From assembly GCA_036556965.1 (NCBI GenBank), contig DATBIO010000196.1, forward strand, positions 1-22,214: a DNA stretch of 22,214 nt. The letters run 5' to 3'. The DNA comes from DATBIO01 sp036556965 (GTDB lineage: Bacteria > Acidobacteriota > Vicinamibacteria > Fen-336). Made by a program: the position numbers and the translations under genes. A model generated the notes under the pieces. The model was not told the origin of the DNA. It did not search any database and saw nothing but the letters and a program-made list of their open reading frames with translations. Shown one piece after another: positions 20,389 through 22,214 of this stretch (position 1 is its first letter; each line of letters starts with the position of its first letter).

Positions 20389-21566
20389 GCACGGCCGACG
20401 ACTTCGACTACCTCACCAAGGGCTGCGTGGACGTGGTCACCGCCGCCGACCTTCGCGCCCGCCTCCAGGAGGGCCGCCCCCTGACGGTGAAGGTGGGGTT
20501 CGACCCCACCGCCCCCGACATCCACCTCGGCCACACCGTCCTCCTGCGCAAGATGCGGCACTTCCAGGACCGCGGCCACCGCGTGGTGTTCGTGATCGGC
20601 GACTTCACGGGCATGATCGGCGACCCCACCGGCCGCTCGCGCACCCGCCCGCCCCTGACCCGCGAGGAGATCGAGAGCAACGCCGAGACCTACAAGCGGC
20701 AGGCCTTCAAGGTCCTCGACCCCGCGCGCACGGAGATCCGCTTCAACCGCGAGTGGCTGGGCGCCCTGGGCTCGGACGGGCTCGTGAAATTGGCCGCCAC
20801 CTACAACGTGGCGCGCATGCTGGAGCGCCGGGACTTCCGGCAGCGCTTCGAGGCCGGGCAGTCCATCTCCGTGCACGAGTTCCTCTACCCGCTGGCCCAG
20901 GCCTACGATTCGGTGGCGCTGCGGGCGGACGTGGAGCTGGGCGGCACCGACCAGCTCTTCAACCTCAACGTGGGGCGCGACATCATGCCCGCCTACGGGC
21001 TGCCCCCGCAGGTGGTCCTGACCACGCCCCTCCTCGAGGGCCTGGACGGCGTGGAGAAGATGTCCAAGAGCCTCGGGAACTACGTGTCGGTGGACGAGCC
21101 GGCGGCCACGATCTACGCCAAGGTGCTCTCCATCTCCGACGAGCTCATGTGGCGGTACTACCTCCTCCTGACCGACCTGTCGCCCGCCGAGGTGGACGCC
21201 GAGCGGGCGCGGGGCGAGCCCATGGCCTCGAAGATGGCCCTGGCCCGGCGGCTGGCCGCCACCTTCCACGGGCCCGACGCGGCGCGGGGCGCGGAGGACG
21301 AGTGGCGGCGCGTCCACCAGAGGGGGGAGCTGCCCGAGGACGCGCCGGAGCTGGTCCTGGGCGCCCGCGAGGCCTGGAAGGCCCACGAGCTGGTGGTGGC
21401 GGCGGGCCTGGCCAGCTCCAACTCCGAGGCCGCGCGGCTGCTGCGCCAGCGCGCCGTCCGCCTCGACGGCCAGCCCCTGGAGGCCGCCTCCGTCACCCTG
21501 GAGCGCGGGCGGGCCTACATGCTCTCGGTGGGCGCCAAGCGCCACCGTCGCTTGATCGTGGGTTGA
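20385..21566 (+). CDS. tyrS: Tyrosyl-tRNA synthetase
   Basis: This 393-residue class I synthetase has the HIGH-type motif His47-LGH (VGFDPTAPDIHLGHTVLLRK), GDFTGMIGDPTGRS, the tyrosine-site region around VELGGTDQLFNLNVGRD, a KMSKS motif (225-229) and a C-terminal S4 RNA-binding domain (about 330-391). KMSKS, rather than KFGKT, and the length put it in the TyrZ-like branch of bacterial TyrRS. It charges tRNA-Tyr. The ATG overlaps the purN stop by four bases. Its stop codon TGA is embedded in the -35 box (TTGACA, 21563-21568) of the downstream rRNA promoter, so transcription of the two units is tightly packed. Confidence 0.98.
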   Translation: MSTADDFDYLTKGCVDVVTAADLRARLQEGRPLTVKVGFDPTAPDIHLGHTVLLRKMRHFQDRGHRVVFVIGDFTGMIGDPTGRSRTRPPLTREEIESNAETYKRQAFKVLDPARTEIRFNREWLGALGSDGLVKLAATYNVARMLERRDFRQRFEAGQSISVHEFLYPLAQAYDSVALRADVELGGTDQLFNLNVGRDIMPAYGLPPQVVLTTPLLEGLDGVEKMSKSLGNYVSVDEPAATIYAKVLSISDELMWRYYLLLTDLSPAEVDAERARGEPMASKMALARRLAATFHGPDAARGAEDEWRRVHQRGELPEDAPELVLGAREAWKAHELVVAAGLASSNSEAARLLRQRAVRLDGQPLEAASVTLERGRAYMLSVGAKRHRRLIVG

Positions 21567-21592
21567 CAGCCGGCGGAGGCTTCGCCTAGACT
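21563..21592 (+). promoter_or_regulatory. rRNA operon promoter P1
   Basis: A perfect -35 TTGACA (21563-21568) and TAGACT (21587-21592) are 18 bp apart. Transcription would start near 21599, about 245 bases before 16S. The -35 overlaps the tyrS stop codon. Confidence 0.65.
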
Positions 21593-21683
21593 ACTCGTTC
21601 GCCGGACGGTTCACGAGGGTCGGTCACGTCAGTCGTACCCACCCCCCAGACGCCGGTCGCGGACGGGAAATCGGCAGCGGTCC

Positions 21684-21712
21684 TTGACACAGACGGACCG
21701 CTTCGATATTCT
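21684..21712 (+). promoter_or_regulatory. rRNA operon promoter P2
   Basis: A perfect -35 TTGACA (21684-21689) is followed after 17 bp by TATTCT (21707-21712). Transcription would start near 21719, right at the hairpin in the leader. Tandem P1-P2 promoters are normal for rRNA operons. Confidence 0.75.
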
Positions 21713-21720
21713 GGTCGAGT

Positions 21721-21842
21721 CCCCTGAAACAGGGGTGGCTCTTTGAAAACTAGGTCGCGCGTCAAATATCCGAGCGAGGTTCAGCCCAGGACCTAACGTT
21801 TCTTCGGTTACGAAGGGGTCCCCTCAGGGGGGCTCGCGAGTT
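21721..21842 (+). promoter_or_regulatory. rRNA leader with boxA-like element and hairpins
   Basis: The hairpin cccct-gaaac-agggg (21721-21735) is followed by GGCTCTTTGAAAA (21737-21749), which resembles the boxA antitermination site (E. coli TGCTCTTTAACA). Further hairpins lie at 21802-21815 (cttcg-gtta-cgaag) and 21815-21830 (alternating agggg/cccct blocks), presumably part of the 16S processing stem. Confidence 0.55.

Positions 21843-22214
<372 letters not shown>

Noticed and set aside
21750..21842. tRNA gene in the rRNA leader
   Set aside because: No cloverleaf, T-loop GTTCRA or CCA end can be formed; the short hairpins fit a processing leader.

Overview
This window is about 70% G+C, densely coded bacterial chromosome. 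Genes overlap by 1-4 bases and GTG starts are frequent. The 16S rRNA 5' end at the right edge reads like Acidobacteriota: after the 27F site it continues AATCAACGCTGGCGGCGTGC. A DUF4388 protein and a FecR-like protein fit that assignment. The phylum call is moderately confident; no lower rank can be read from this fragment.

Layout: (1) 1-4575, + strand: the 3' end of mfd, two parvulin-type periplasmic prolyl isomerases, an alkyltransferase-like protein (MGMT fold with the reactive Cys replaced by Trp) and a DUF4388 protein, all overlapping and probably co-transcribed. (2) 4580-15225, - strand, in order of transcription: a membrane-anchored FecR-domain protein, a GAF-GGDEF nucleotide cyclase, mreB, mreC, mreD, mrdA (PBP2), rodA, rng (RNase G) and an unrecognised 224-residue protein. 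This is the Rod elongasome with RNase G at its end, as in the E. coli mre locus, plus signalling genes at the front. (3) 15364-17813, + strand: a PpiD-like foldase, a STAS protein and a 50-residue LysW-like zinc ribbon. (4) 17821-18705, - strand: a polyprenyl diphosphate synthase. (5) 18764-21566, + strand: purM-purN-tyrS, translationally coupled. (6) 21563-22214: tandem rRNA promoters, a leader with a boxA-like element and hairpins, and the first ~370 nt of 16S rRNA.

Most of the content is core cell biology: transcription-coupled repair, envelope protein folding, cell-wall elongation, purine synthesis, tRNA charging and rRNA. The item most worth a second look is the GGDEF protein. Its guanine-reading Asp (PleD Asp344) is Ser, the signature of Hypr GGDEF enzymes that make 3',3'-cGAMP instead of, or as well as, c-di-GMP. 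It sits 5 bp downstream of the FecR-like gene and directly ahead of mreB. Secondary points are the alkyltransferase-like protein inside an mfd operon, a perfect 22-bp palindrome over the rng start codon, a near-leaderless divergent promoter between the prenyl synthase and purM, and the orphan LysW-like protein. I found no CRISPR array, tRNA, mobile element or clear intrinsic terminator.
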